From Thermoplasmata archaeon (lineage in GTDB: Archaea; Thermoplasmatota; Thermoplasmata; Lutacidiplasmatales; UBA184): 42,304 nucleotides of DNA. The notes below the pieces were generated by a model. The model was not told where the DNA came from. It saw only the letters and a list, made by a program, of their open reading frames with translations, and searched no databases. The stretch's first letter is position 1, and the number at the start of each line of letters is the position of its first letter. Where the stretch lies: contig JAGWLG010000031.1 in assembly GCA_028864975.1 (NCBI GenBank), positions 1 to 42,304 of the forward strand. Reading direction: 5' to 3'. Shown here piece after piece: positions 22,077 through 31,193 of the stretch. The translations under genes were made by a program, and so were the position numbers.

Positions 22077-23744
22077 CTAGCTTGCCGGGAGACGGTCGAT
22101 CTCCTCGCGAAGGGCCATCCGACGCCGGCGACGGTGGTAGGTGATCGCGAAGCGGTGGGACTCGTCCCGGACGTGACGCAGGAGGAGCATCGGGGGCGCG
22201 TTGGGGTCCGCCCGGAGCGGCCGGGAGAGGTCCGGGAGGTAGACCTCCTCGTGCTGCTTCGCGAGCGAGGCGATCGGGACCTCCTCGCTCGTGAGCTGGA
22301 GCTCCCGAAGGGCGCCAAGGGCCGCGTCCAGCTGTCCACGACCTCCGTCGATGAGGAGCAGGTCCGGGAGCTTCTCCTCCTCCGCCAGGAGCCGGCGGAA
22401 GCGTCGGAGCACCACCTCATGCACCATGGCGAAGTCGTTGGTCCCTTCCACGGTGCGGATGCGGAAGCGTCGGTAATCGTCCTTGGAGGGGGCCCCGTTG
22501 CGGAAGACCACGAGGGAGCCCACCGCGTTGGTGCCCTGGATCAGGGAGATGTCGACCCCCTCGATGTGGCGCGGAAGGCGCGGAAGCTCGAGCAGGCTCA
22601 TGAGCGAGCGAAGGACGGGCTCGGGGGCCGAGGGCTTCGCGTGGGCGTCCAGATGCGCCCGGGCCATCTTCTCGGCCATCTGGACGAGCTCCTTGGGACG
22701 GCCCGCTTTCGCCCGGACGAAGGAGATCGCCCGTTCCTCCCCCAGGACGGCGAGCGCCTCTTCGAGCCCCTCGACGTTTTCCGGGAGCAGGACCTCCGCC
22801 GGGGGGTCGGGGACGTCGCCATAGTACTGAAGGAGGAACGTGGAGAGCAGCTCGGTGCTGGGGGACTCGAGGTCCGCGGGGATCTCGAGGAGGTGAGGGT
22901 CGCCTCCGGCGATGCTTCCCTCGCGCACGCGCAGGACCCCGACGGCCGCCGAGAGGGACGAGACGTCCGTGGGAAGCGCGATCGCGACGGCGTCCGTCCG
23001 GTCCCGCCCCAGGTCCACGACATGCTGGCGCGCCTCGAGGTCTCGGATCCCTCGTATCGCATCGCGGACCACGGCGGCCCGTTCGTACTCCTGCGCTTTG
23101 GCGGCTGCGACCATGTCCTGCTCCAGGTCGGGGAGCAGCTCCTTCCCCCTTCCCTTGAGCAGGAGACGGGCCCGTTCGACCTGGTGCCGATATTCCTCGA
23201 GGGAGATGGCCCCGATGCAGGGGGCGGAGCAGGTCTTGAGGTGGTAGTAGAGGCAGGCGCGTTTCGGGAGGGTCCGGCACCGCCGGACCTGGAAGCTCTC
23301 CGCGAGCAGGCGGACCAGGCTGCGGGCCTCCCGCGCGGACCGGTAGGGCCCGAAGAGGGCCGTGCCCCTCTCCCGCTTGGGCCTCCGTACGAAGTAGACC
23401 CGGGGGACCTCCTCCCCCTCGGTGAGGGCGAGGTAGGGGTAGCTCTTGTCGTCGCGGAAGATGACGTTGTACCGAGGCTGGTACAGGCGGATCAGATGGG
23501 CCTCGAGCAGGAGCGCTTCCCGCTCGTTGCGGGTGGGGAGGAACTCGACGTTCTCCGACTGCGAGGTGATGTAGCCGTCCTTGTCGGTCTGCAAGCGCAG
23601 GTGGTCCGTCACCCGCTTGCGAAGGTTACGGGCCTTGCCGATGTAGAGGACGGAGCCGTCCTTCGCTTTGAACAGGTAGACCCCGGGCTGGTTCGGTCCT
23701 CGGGGGAGTTCCGGGGTCGGTGGCTCGGGGCCGGAGGGGGCCAT
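22077..23744 (-). CDS. uvrC: UvrABC excinuclease subunit C without the C-terminal HhH domain
   Basis: 555 residues, ATG nine bases after the uvrA stop. UvrC makes both incisions beside DNA lesions. The GIY-YIG domain is PGVYLFKAKDGSVLYIGKARN (21 residues here split as PGVYLF...LYIGKARN). Next is a Cys cluster (RACLYYHLKTCSAPC), the UVR motif (DMVAAAKAQEYERAAVVRD), and the RNase H-like half with IEGVDISLIQG, LLLIDGGRGQL and HRFAITYHRRRR. The protein ends only 14 residues later (REEIDRLPAS). Most UvrC proteins continue about 50-60 residues with a helix-hairpin-helix pair that binds DNA. The next gene starts six bases on, so nothing was simply frameshifted away. Confidence 0.95.
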   Translation of the reverse strand: MAPSGPEPPTPELPRGPNQPGVYLFKAKDGSVLYIGKARNLRKRVTDHLRLQTDKDGYITSQSENVEFLPTRNEREALLLEAHLIRLYQPRYNVIFRDDKSYPYLALTEGEEVPRVYFVRRPKRERGTALFGPYRSAREARSLVRLLAESFQVRRCRTLPKRACLYYHLKTCSAPCIGAISLEEYRHQVERARLLLKGRGKELLPDLEQDMVAAAKAQEYERAAVVRDAIRGIRDLEARQHVVDLGRDRTDAVAIALPTDVSSLSAAVGVLRVREGSIAGGDPHLLEIPADLESPSTELLSTFLLQYYGDVPDPPAEVLLPENVEGLEEALAVLGEERAISFVRAKAGRPKELVQMAEKMARAHLDAHAKPSAPEPVLRSLMSLLELPRLPRHIEGVDISLIQGTNAVGSLVVFRNGAPSKDDYRRFRIRTVEGTNDFAMVHEVVLRRFRRLLAEEEKLPDLLLIDGGRGQLDAALGALRELQLTSEEVPIASLAKQHEEVYLPDLSRPLRADPNAPPMLLLRHVRDESHRFAITYHRRRRRMALREEIDRLPAS

Positions 23745-23753
23745 GGCCCACGC

Positions 23754-26609
23754 TCACCGACGCATCGCGGGCAGGCCGGTCGCGCGACCTCCCGCCGTCG
23801 ACACCGAGTTCCGCGTCCGTGAGGAGAGCAGCGGGCGCAGGAACCTCCCCGTGTGGGAGGCGGCGACCTTCGCGACCTCTTCCGGGGTACCGGCGGCCAC
23901 GAGCTCGCCGCCCTTGTCGCCCCCTTCGGGTCCCAGGTCGATCAACCAGTCGGCCGACTTCAGCACGTCCAGGTTGTGCTCGATGACGACCACCGTGTTC
24001 CCGCTCTCTCGCAGGCGGAAGAGGACCTCGAGCAGGCGGCGGACATCGTCGAAGTGGAGGCCCGTGGTCGGCTCGTCCAGGAGGTAGAGAGTCTTTCCCG
24101 TAGGGACCTTGGAGAGCTCGAAGGCGATCTTGATCCTCTGCGCCTCGCCGCCCGAGAGCGTGGTCGCGCTCTGCCCGAGCTCGACGTAGCCCAGCCCCAC
24201 GTCCGAGAGGAGCTGGAGGCGGGCGTGGATGCGAGGGTGCGCGGCGAAGAACGCGAGCGCTTCGTCGACGGTCATCTTGAGCACGTCGGCGACGTTCTTG
24301 CCCTTGTAGGCCACCGCGAGGGTCTCCTGGTTGAACCGCTTCCCGTGGCAGACCTCGCAGACGACGTAGACGTCGGGCAGGAAGTGCATCTCGTGGCGGA
24401 TGATGCCGTCCCCCTCGCACGCCTCGCAACGGCCGCCGGCGACGTTGAAGGAGAACCTTCCTGGGGCGAACCCGCGGGCCTGTGCCTCGGGAAGCTGGGC
24501 GAAGAGCTCTCGGATGGGGGTGAAGAGGCCCGTGTAGGTCGCGGGATTGCTCCTCGGGGTCCGCCCGATCGGGGACTGGTCGATCATCAGCACCCGGTCC
24601 AGGTGATCGACGCCCTGGAGGTAGTCGTGCTTCCCGGGTGGCGGACCTCCCAGGCCGAGCGCCCGGCGCAGGGCCTTGTAGAGGATCTCCTGGACGAGGG
24701 TGCTCTTTCCGCTGCCGGAGACGCCGCTCACTCCCGTTAGCGTCCCCAGCGGGAACTTCACTTGGATCCCCTTGAGGTTGTTCTCACGGGCGCCGTGGAC
24801 CTCCAGGGAGAGGCCCTTCCCCCGTTCTCGCCGGGCGGGGAGCGGGATCGCGCGTCGCCCCAGGAGGTAGTCGGCGGTGAGCGAGCGCTCGGCCTTCCCC
24901 ACGTCGGAAGGGGGCCCCGCGAAGAGCAGCTCCCCTCCATGCACTCCTGCTCCCGGGCCCAGGTCGATGAGCCAGTCCGAGTGCCGCATCGTCGCCTCGT
25001 CATGCTCGACGACCACCACGGTGTTCCCCAGGTCCCGCAGCGAGGCGAGCGTGCTCAAGAGGCGGTCATGGTCGCGCGGGTGGAGCCCGATCGAAGGTTC
25101 GTCCAGGATGTAGAGGACGCCCACGAGCCCGCTCCCGATCTGCGTCGCGAGGGAGATGCGCTCCGCTTCGCCGCCCGAGAGCGTGCCGGCGGCGCGGTCG
25201 AGGGTCAAGTAGGTGAGCCCGACGTTCTCCAGGAACCCGAGCCGGGAGAGGATCTCCTTCACCACCTGGCCGACGATGGTGCGCTCCCTGTCCGTGGGGG
25301 CGAGGGTGCGGAAGAAGCGCAGCGACTCCTCGACGCTCATCGCGCTGACGGCGGCGATGGAGCGATCGCGGACGGTGACAGCGAGCACCTCGGGCTTGAG
25401 ACGCTTCCCGCCGCAGTCGTGGCACGGGGTGAAGGTCATGAAGTCCATGTAGTAGTCGCGCATCCCCGAGCTCTTGGTCTCCTTGAACCGCCGCTCGATG
25501 ACGTTCGCGACCCCTTCGCGAAGCAGGTGGCGGCAGTGCCAGTGGACGGCGATGCCCTCCGGTGCGCCGTAGAGCAGCGCTTGCTTCGCCCGCTCGGGCA
25601 TCGAGGAGACGGGTTTCGAGGGGTCGAAGTGGAAGTGGCGGCAGAGGCGGCGCAGGCAGTCCTCGCAGACCGGGATCCCCGCGACGGAGAAGGCCCCGCC
25701 GGTGACCGGGCGGTCCGGGTGGCGGAGGATGAGCCCCGGGTCGGCGTGGAGCGTCGCTCCGATCCCCGAGCAGCCGCGACAGGCCCCGAACGGAGCGTTG
25801 AAGGAGAAGAGCCTCGGCTCGAGCTCCTCGAGCGAGAACCCGCACGAAGGGCAGGCACGCGCTAGGGAGTAGGTGGTTCGGCTGCCGTCGGGGCGCCCGA
25901 TGTAGATCACGCCGCCCCCCAGGCGCTGCCCCAGCTCGATCGCCTCGGAGAGCCGGCTCGCCTCGTCCTCGGACGCGACGAAGGCGTCGACCACGGCCTC
26001 GATGGTGTGCTTCTTGTTCTTCTCGAGCTTGATCGTCGTGGTCCCGAGGCGGGATTCGACCCCGTCGACCAGGACACGTCGAAAGCCCTGTCGGCGCAGG
26101 TCCTCGAGAAGGTCTCGGTGCTCCCCCTTCTTGCCGCGCAGGACGGGGGCGATGACCTCCACCTTCTGTCCCCGGAGCGAGGCCTGGATCGAGCTCACGA
26201 TGCGGTCGACGCTCTGCGGGGTGATCTCGACCCCATGCTTCGGGCAGTGCGGGACCCCGATACGGGCGAAGAGGAGCCGAAGGTAGTCGTGGACCTCGGT
26301 CACCGTCCCGACCGTGGAGCGGGGATTGCGGCTCCCTGCCCGCTGCTCGATGGCGATGGCGGGGGAAAGGCCGTCGATCGAGTCCACCTCGGGCTTGTCC
26401 ATCTGCCCCAAGAACTGCCGGGCGTAGGCCGAGAGGCTCTCGATGTAGCGCCGCTGGCCCTCGGCGTAGAGGGTGTCGAAGGCGAGCGAGCTCTTTCCCG
26501 ACCCGCTCACGCCGGTGATCACGACGAACTTGTTCCGAGGGATCTCCAGGGTGACGTTCTTCAGGTTGTGCTGACGGGCCCCGCGTACGATGATGTTCCC
26601 TTCGCCCAT
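23754..26609 (-). CDS. uvrA: UvrABC excinuclease subunit A
   Basis: 951 residues from ATG 26609 with GGAGG upstream; the frame is open much further but that part only shadows the preceding gene. UvrA is the damage-sensing ABC ATPase of bacterial-type nucleotide excision repair. It has two Walker A sites ([24 protein letters not shown]), two ABC signatures ([26 protein letters not shown]), Walker [11 protein letters not shown] and [10 protein letters not shown], and zinc fingers ([24 protein letters not shown]). Length is normal. UvrB is not in the window. Archaeal uvrABC genes are known to derive from bacteria by transfer. Confidence 0.97.
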   Translation of the reverse strand: MGEGNIIVRGARQHNLKNVTLEIPRNKFVVITGVSGSGKSSLAFDTLYAEGQRRYIESLSAYARQFLGQMDKPEVDSIDGLSPAIAIEQRAGSRNPRSTVGTVTEVHDYLRLLFARIGVPHCPKHGVEITPQSVDRIVSSIQASLRGQKVEVIAPVLRGKKGEHRDLLEDLRRQGFRRVLVDGVESRLGTTTIKLEKNKKHTIEAVVDAFVASEDEASRLSEAIELGQRLGGGVIYIGRPDGSRTTYSLARACPSCGFSLEELEPRLFSFNAPFGACRGCSGIGATLHADPGLILRHPDRPVTGGAFSVAGIPVCEDCLRRLCRHFHFDPSKPVSSMPERAKQALLYGAPEGIAVHWHCRHLLREGVANVIERRFKETKSSGMRDYYMDFMTFTPCHDCGGKRLKPEVLAVTVRDRSIAAVSAMSVEESLRFFRTLAPTDRERTIVGQVVKEILSRLGFLENVGLTYLTLDRAAGTLSGGEAERISLATQIGSGLVGVLYILDEPSIGLHPRDHDRLLSTLASLRDLGNTVVVVEHDEATMRHSDWLIDLGPGAGVHGGELLFAGPPSDVGKAERSLTADYLLGRRAIPLPARRERGKGLSLEVHGARENNLKGIQVKFPLGTLTGVSGVSGSGKSTLVQEILYKALRRALGLGGPPPGKHDYLQGVDHLDRVLMIDQSPIGRTPRSNPATYTGLFTPIRELFAQLPEAQARGFAPGRFSFNVAGGRCEACEGDGIIRHEMHFLPDVYVVCEVCHGKRFNQETLAVAYKGKNVADVLKMTVDEALAFFAAHPRIHARLQLLSDVGLGYVELGQSATTLSGGEAQRIKIAFELSKVPTGKTLYLLDEPTTGLHFDDVRRLLEVLFRLRESGNTVVVIEHNLDVLKSADWLIDLGPEGGDKGGELVAAGTPEEVAKVAASHTGRFLRPLLSSRTRNSVSTAGGRATGLPAMRR

Positions 26610-26632
26610 GGGTCCCTCCGCTCCTGGTCCCC

Positions 26633-27361
26633 CTAAGGGGGCAGGGCCTTGCGGACCGTCTCCTCGAGGCGGTCGAGCACGTAGGCCTGGACCTTCTCCC
26701 CCAGCTCGGGGGAAGCTTCGGTGGTGTCGCCGATGACGCTCTCGGACCAGTGCTCCTCGGTGACCGGGCCGACCAGGGAGGGCGGCACGTTGTAGTCGAC
26801 CTTCGGACGCGCGCTGCCCACGAGTTGGGGGGCGAGCGCCATCACACGGGAGGTCTCGAGCAGTCCGCCGTGCCCATCCCCCTGCGGGGCCTCCTTTCCG
26901 CGCAGCTCGTAGACGAACTCGTAGTCGCACAGGCAGGCGACCTTGAGGTCGTTCGGGTGGTGGTCGAGCGAGTGCGTCGCCCCTTCCCGGAGCGCGGCCA
27001 TGTGGTTGCCGGCCCCGTGTCCCGAGAGGATCAGGACGCGGCGGAACCCGAAGCGGTAGAACTCCTCGAGGAGCTCGTGCACGGTCTCGGCGAGGGTCTC
27101 GATCGAGTGCGAAACGGTGCCCGGGAACCGTCGGGTCCCGGGGCAGATCCCGTAGGGAAGTCCAGGCGCCACGAGGGCGTCGATGCGGTCGGAGAGGGCG
27201 AGCGCGGTGGCCTCCGCCTGGATCATGTCGGAGGCGAGCGGGAGGTGGGGGCCGTGGGCCTCGAGCGCACCGACGGGGAGGATCAGGACGCGTCCCTTCT
27301 TGGCCTCCCGTTCGAGCGTGCGGGAGTCCATCTGGTCGATGCGGCGGCGTACCTTGGACAC
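26633..27361 (-). CDS. Creatininase-family amidohydrolase (ArfB-like?)
   Basis: 242 residues from GTG 27361, about 25 bases from a TATA box, so probably leaderless; ATG 27331 is the alternative. Family metal ligands are visible: ILPVGALEAHGPHLPLASD (E, H, D), SGHGAGNHMA and a later GDGHGGLLETS (H, E). The family removes formyl or amide groups. In archaea one member, ArfB, deformylates an early riboflavin/F420 intermediate. Riboflavin genes lie 10 kb away, which makes ArfB attractive but unproven; mycofactocin-type or true creatininase roles are less likely here. It heads a run with uvrA and uvrC. Confidence 0.85.
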   Translation of the reverse strand: MSKVRRRIDQMDSRTLEREAKKGRVLILPVGALEAHGPHLPLASDMIQAEATALALSDRIDALVAPGLPYGICPGTRRFPGTVSHSIETLAETVHELLEEFYRFGFRRVLILSGHGAGNHMAALREGATHSLDHHPNDLKVACLCDYEFVYELRGKEAPQGDGHGGLLETSRVMALAPQLVGSARPKVDYNVPPSLVGPVTEEHWSESVIGDTTEASPELGEKVQAYVLDRLEETVRKALPP

Positions 27362-27383
27362 GGAGGCCCAAGGTGGGGGGCGG

Positions 27384-27389
27384 TATTTA
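27384..27389 (-). promoter_or_regulatory. TATA box for the creatininase-uvrA-uvrC run
   Basis: TAAATA on the minus strand, centred 25 bases before the GTG at 27361. The spacing equals the usual TATA-to-start distance in archaea, so the message would begin at the start codon. It sits in the 51-base gap after topA. Confidence 0.55.
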
Positions 27390-27412
27390 CGGCGGCGGGG
27401 GTGCTGAAACCG

Positions 27413-30085
27413 TCAGTTCCCCGAGGCGGTCGCTTCGCCGTTCGTCCGCTTCGACCGACCACGACCCCGCGCGGTCGCGGGGGCGGCCTCTTCGGTCGCC
27501 TCGGCGCCTTCCGAAGCCATGGTCGCGGCCTTCCCCGCGGAACGCTTTCGCCCCGAGGGGGAGGAGGTGGCGGGGGCCGCGCGAGGAGCTCGGGGCTTCG
27601 CAGGGGCACGGGCCTTGCGGGGCTTCGCGGTCGCGGTCGCGGTCCCTGGCGCCGAGGACGGAGCGGAAGCAGGCGCTGGGACGGAGGCGGGGATTGGAGC
27701 CGAGGATAGGGGGGCGGCAGCAGCCGCCTCGGTCGTCGAGACCCCCGGCACCGGCTTGGCCGCCGGATGCGGGGCGTACGGGGAAGCCCCCTTCCGCGTG
27801 GGGCACTCCGGGTTGATGCACAGGGTCCATGGGGGGCGTCCCTTCTCCACTGCCGTGACGATGGGCGCGCGGCAGACCTCGCAGGGCGCGTGGTCCTTGT
27901 CGAGGTGACCGCGCTGGGGAAGCGGATAGCTGACCTTGCACTGCGGCCACCCCGAGCACCCCACGAACCGGTTCCCCTTGAACGAGTAGCGGATGTTGAG
28001 CGGCCGCCCGCAGGAGGAGCACGTTCCGATCTGGAAGGCCTTCTTGTGCTCCTCGCACAGCGGCTCGATGCAGTAGAGCGCGGGGCGCTGGCCCCGGAAC
28101 GTGATCCGCACCTTCGGCGTCTTGCAGAGGGTGCACAGCTCCGGGGACGGCTCGATGAACCCTGCCGCCGGGAGCGCGTAGCTCGCCGTGCAGGTGGCGG
28201 GATTGTTCGCGCACTGGACCCAGCGCGAGCCCTTCTGGGAGCGGCGCATGCTGAGCGACCCCCCGCATTTCGGGCAGGGGCCGACGAAGTGCTGGGCGTC
28301 GAGGGCGCTCGTGAGCGTGGCCCGTATGCCAGGGGCGTTCTTCTGGAGGACGTCGTAGACCTCTCGGAGCATGGAGCGCGACTCCTCCACCACGTCCTTG
28401 AGCGGCTTCGTGCCCTGGGCGATCGAGTCCATCTCCTTCTCGAGCTGGGCCGTCATGTCGGGCTTGGTCACGAACGAGGCGTGGGCCCTCAGCGCGTCGG
28501 TGACCGCAACGCCGCTCGTGGTCGGTTCGAGACCGCGCGCCTGGATGTAGTGCCGGTCCAGGAGCTTCTGGATCACCTCGTGCCGCGTCGACTTCGTCCC
28601 CAGGCCCAGCTTCTCCATCTCCTGGACGAGGCTCCCCTGCCCGAAGCGGCGGGGAGGGAGGGTCTTCTCCTCGGTGGTGTAGACCCGCTCGAGCGGGACC
28701 TTCGCTTCGGGGGCGAGGACAGGGAGCTCCACCTCGTCCGGGGGCCGCATGTAGGGGTAGATCTTGTACCATCCAGGGTCGAGAAGGTGGAACCCGTCCG
28801 CCTTGAACGGCTCGCCTCCCACGGTGAGCTCGGCGCTCCGTCCACGCCCCCGTCCTTCCGGGCCAACCGTCGCGAGGAACCTCCGCGCGATGAGCTCGTA
28901 GATCTGCGCCCGGTCCCCCCGCAGCTTCTTGGGGTCCGCGGCGGCCGTCGGATAGATCGGAGGGTGGTCCGTCGTCTCGGTCCGACCCCGGGTGGGACGC
29001 ATCTTTTCCTGCGAAAGGCAGAGCGTGGCTTCCTTCTCGAAGGCGCCTGCTTGCAGTTTCTCGACGATGCCCCGGATGCCGAGGGTGTGCGGGTAGACGG
29101 TGTTGTCCGTACGGGGATAGCTGATGATCCCCGAGGTGTAGAGGTCCTCGGCGACCCGCATCGCTTGAGAGGCCCCGAACCCGATCTTGGTCGCTTCCGC
29201 GACGAAGAGCGTGGTGTTGAAGGGGACCGGAGGGCGCAGCGCTCGCTCCTCCTCCTTGAAGGAGCTCACCTTCGCCTCCCGCTCCTTCTGGAGCCGCTCC
29301 AGGAGCTTCTCCACCTCCGGCCGGTCGAAGAAGGCCCCGTGGGTGTGCTGCATGCGGAACGTCGTGTCGTTCTTCTTCCCGTCCGCGTAGAGGTTCCAGT
29401 AGGGTTGAGGGACGAAGTTCTTGATCTCCTGGTCCCGCTCCACGAGCAGCGCCAGGGTCGGGGTCTGGACCCGGCCCACCGAGAGGAAGCCCCCCCCTTG
29501 GGAGCCCGCCCCCCGACCTCCGCCGCCTTGCGAGGTGAGGGTCAGATAGCGGGTGAGGAGCGCCCCCCACATCAGGTCCACATGCTGCCGGGCGAGCCCG
29601 GCGTCCGCCAGGTTCCGGTCGAGCTCCTTGAGGTTCGCGAACGACCCCTCGATCTCCGAGCGCGTGAGAGCGCTGTACTGCGCGCGCTTCACCGCGAGAT
29701 GGGGGTTGACGTCGTGGAGGATCTCCAAACACTCGGCCGCGATGACCTCGCCCTCGCGGTCCCAGTCGGTCGCGAGGATGACCCGGTCGCAGCGGGGAGC
29801 GAGCGAGCGCAGGGCTTCCACGATCGCCTGCTCCGTCACGCTCCGGTGGGGGGTCGCTTCCAGGAGCTTGGGCAGGGTCGCGAGGTCCCAGGTGGCGAGG
29901 TCCTTCGAATAGTCCAGCTCGACGATATGCCCCCGGAGGCCGACGACCTCCCACTCTCCATCGTCGCGGTGGAAGCGGAAGATGCCCACGGGGCCACGGC
30001 GCTCCCGCTCCATCTTGCCGTCGGAGAGGACCACTGCGATCCTCAAGGCCGTGGAGAACTTCTCCGTCGTGACGAGGGTGCGCAC
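27413..30085 (-). CDS. topA: DNA topoisomerase I (type IA) with zinc fingers and basic Ala/Pro tail
   Basis: 890 residues from GTG 30085. It relaxes negative supercoils by cutting one strand through a tyrosine. TOPRIM: TTEKFSTALRIA at the start and TDWDREGE near residue 105. The active-site Tyr is in GIISYPRTDN, with STRHEVIQKL later. Four zinc-finger units follow in residues 620-765 (CPKCGG, CTLCKTPK, CSSCGRP, CEVCRAP). The last 110 residues are a low-complexity A/P/S tail with K and R clusters (KPRKARAPAKPRAPR), like a histone H1 tail. A stretch of Gly/Ser (residues 187-200) interrupts the core. Reverse-gyrase helicase parts are absent. Confidence 0.95.
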   Translation of the reverse strand: MRTLVTTEKFSTALRIAVVLSDGKMERERRGPVGIFRFHRDDGEWEVVGLRGHIVELDYSKDLATWDLATLPKLLEATPHRSVTEQAIVEALRSLAPRCDRVILATDWDREGEVIAAECLEILHDVNPHLAVKRAQYSALTRSEIEGSFANLKELDRNLADAGLARQHVDLMWGALLTRYLTLTSQGGGGRGAGSQGGGFLSVGRVQTPTLALLVERDQEIKNFVPQPYWNLYADGKKNDTTFRMQHTHGAFFDRPEVEKLLERLQKEREAKVSSFKEEERALRPPVPFNTTLFVAEATKIGFGASQAMRVAEDLYTSGIISYPRTDNTVYPHTLGIRGIVEKLQAGAFEKEATLCLSQEKMRPTRGRTETTDHPPIYPTAAADPKKLRGDRAQIYELIARRFLATVGPEGRGRGRSAELTVGGEPFKADGFHLLDPGWYKIYPYMRPPDEVELPVLAPEAKVPLERVYTTEEKTLPPRRFGQGSLVQEMEKLGLGTKSTRHEVIQKLLDRHYIQARGLEPTTSGVAVTDALRAHASFVTKPDMTAQLEKEMDSIAQGTKPLKDVVEESRSMLREVYDVLQKNAPGIRATLTSALDAQHFVGPCPKCGGSLSMRRSQKGSRWVQCANNPATCTASYALPAAGFIEPSPELCTLCKTPKVRITFRGQRPALYCIEPLCEEHKKAFQIGTCSSCGRPLNIRYSFKGNRFVGCSGWPQCKVSYPLPQRGHLDKDHAPCEVCRAPIVTAVEKGRPPWTLCINPECPTRKGASPYAPHPAAKPVPGVSTTEAAAAAPLSSAPIPASVPAPASAPSSAPGTATATAKPRKARAPAKPRAPRAAPATSSPSGRKRSAGKAATMASEGAEATEEAAPATARGRGRSKRTNGEATASGN

Positions 30086-30109
30086 GGGCCCTTACAGGTT
30101 CCGGGGGGG

Positions 30110-30117
30110 AAATAAAG
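30110..30117 (-). promoter_or_regulatory. TATA box of topA
   Basis: CTTTATTT on the minus strand, centred about 28 bases before the GTG start of topA. It predicts a leaderless or nearly leaderless transcript. It stands out in a GC-rich stretch. Confidence 0.6.
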
Positions 30118-30452
30118 AGGAGGCGGGCGCGAGGGGCCTTCTTTCCTCTCTCGGAGCCCCGAACGCGCGTGGGCGCGCGCAGGCGCGCGCGAGCGCGGCC
30201 GCACACGGCGTGGCCACGGATTCCCGCGGGTCCGGTTCTAGAGGTCGTCCCGGACTTCACACCGGTCGGCTCGCCTTCGGGAGCCCCGGGCCGACCAACC
30301 TATGATGGGCCAAGTGCTGGAGGTTGAGAGGGGTCGCGCCTCCCTCCGCTCGCGCCGACGGGCCGTCGTGCGGCTCCCGGGTCTCCGACCCATGTGGCAG
30401 CCCGGCGGGCCGGAGAGGGGCAGCCTTCCCCGCCGAACCCCGAGGCTTCGCG
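30118..30452. other. 335-base gap, very GC-rich, no gene seen
   Basis: No credible gene, RNA or repeat. Bases 30160-30205 are almost pure alternating purine-pyrimidine C/G (CGCGCGTGGGCGCGCG, then GGCGCGCGCGAGCGCG), a composition that favours left-handed DNA. The gap lies upstream of topA and downstream of a membrane protein gene. Confidence 0.5.
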
Positions 30453-30902
30453 CTACGGCGAGGAGCGCGTCAAGTTGTCGTACTGTTCGAAGCGCGCAGC
30501 CGTGTTCAGACCCACCCCGATCCCGAGGACGATCACTCCGGCACCCGCGACCGACATGCCGAAGTAGGTGAGGTTGGTCGCGTTGCTATACTGTTCGTAG
30601 TAGCCCTGGCTCCCGCCGCAGTACCCTCGGAAGCAGCGCCCTGGCGCGTTCCACTCCGCGCTGTTCTCCAAGTACGACCCGATCCCGAAGAGGAGGATGC
30701 CCAGACCTATCGCCATGACGCCGACGGTGACCATGAGGACGCCCAGTCGGTGTCCTCGGCGCCTCGCCCGTCGGAAGGACCGGGGAGGCGGAGGCGAGAA
30801 GGGCCCACCGCTTCCCGCGCCAGGGCTCGACCAAGACGTACCGCTCGAACTCACGGCGGGAGGGGGAGCCCCCTCGTAGGCGGGATAAACGGTGCCCGAC
30901 AT
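30453..30902 (-). CDS. Small two-helix membrane protein
   Basis: 149 residues, ATG start. A Pro/Ser/Gly-rich disordered head (residues 1-40) and a basic patch (RSFRRARRRGHR) precede the first membrane helix (LGVLMVTVGVMAIGLGILLFG, 53-73; shown in part). An outside loop has two cysteines (CFRGYCGG) and NAT/NLT sites that could be N-glycosylated. The second helix is MSVAGAGVIVLGIGVGL. By the positive-inside rule the head is cytoplasmic. No family recognised. It is alone, between topA and tRNA-Phe. Confidence 0.7.
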   Translation of the reverse strand: MSGTVYPAYEGAPPPAVSSSGTSWSSPGAGSGGPFSPPPPRSFRRARRRGHRLGVLMVTVGVMAIGLGILLFGIGSYLENSAEWNAPGRCFRGYCGGSQGYYEQYSNATNLTYFGMSVAGAGVIVLGIGVGLNTAARFEQYDNLTRSSP

Positions 30903-31052
30903 CCTTTCCGTGCCGCTCGTCCGAGGGGCCTCGCGAGCTTCGACCTACTTTACCCCGGTCCTCGTACTTCAATTGGTTCCCGAACGGGGTACGGACCTGG
31001 GCTTTCTGAGGGAACGCAAGGGGGACCTGCCGCTCGAGCGCCGTAGGCGCTT

Positions 31053-31060
31053 CCTTTATC
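31053..31060 (+). promoter_or_regulatory. TATA box of tRNA-Phe
   Basis: CCTTTATC, centred about 31 bases before the first base of the tRNA, as expected for archaeal tRNA promoters with a very short 5' leader. Confidence 0.6.
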
Positions 31061-31087
31061 CCCGAGCCCGAATTGGCCCGCCCGACC

Positions 31088-31160
31088 GCCGCGGTAGCTC
31101 AGTTGGGAGAGCGGCAGACTGAAGATCTGCAGGCCGCTGGTTCAAGTCCGGCCCGCGGCA
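31088..31160 (+). tRNA. tRNA-Phe (GAA)
   Basis: 73 bases, no intron. Acceptor GCCGCGG pairs with CCGCGGC, discriminator A, CCA not encoded. D-arm GCTCAGTTGGGAGAGC, anticodon stem GCAGA/TCTGC with loop CTGAAGA (anticodon GAA), and T-arm GCTGG-TTCAAGT-CCGGC all pair normally. Confidence 0.97.
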
Positions 31161-31193
31161 CTCTCGAAGGCGGCCGCCGACCTCGACCGGTGG

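Noticed and set aside
22134..23822. 562-residue plus-strand frame opposite uvrC
   Set aside because: It mirrors the uvrC coding sequence on the other strand and has no recognisable motif.
26610..27371. Upstream extension of the uvrA frame to 1205 residues
   Set aside because: The extra 254 residues are Arg/Pro-rich and only shadow the creatininase-family gene; uvrA homology and a ribosome site place the start at 26609.
27387..30260. 957-residue minus-strand frame within topA
   Set aside because: Out-of-frame shadow with Arg/Gly/Pro composition; the topA frame carries all the motifs.
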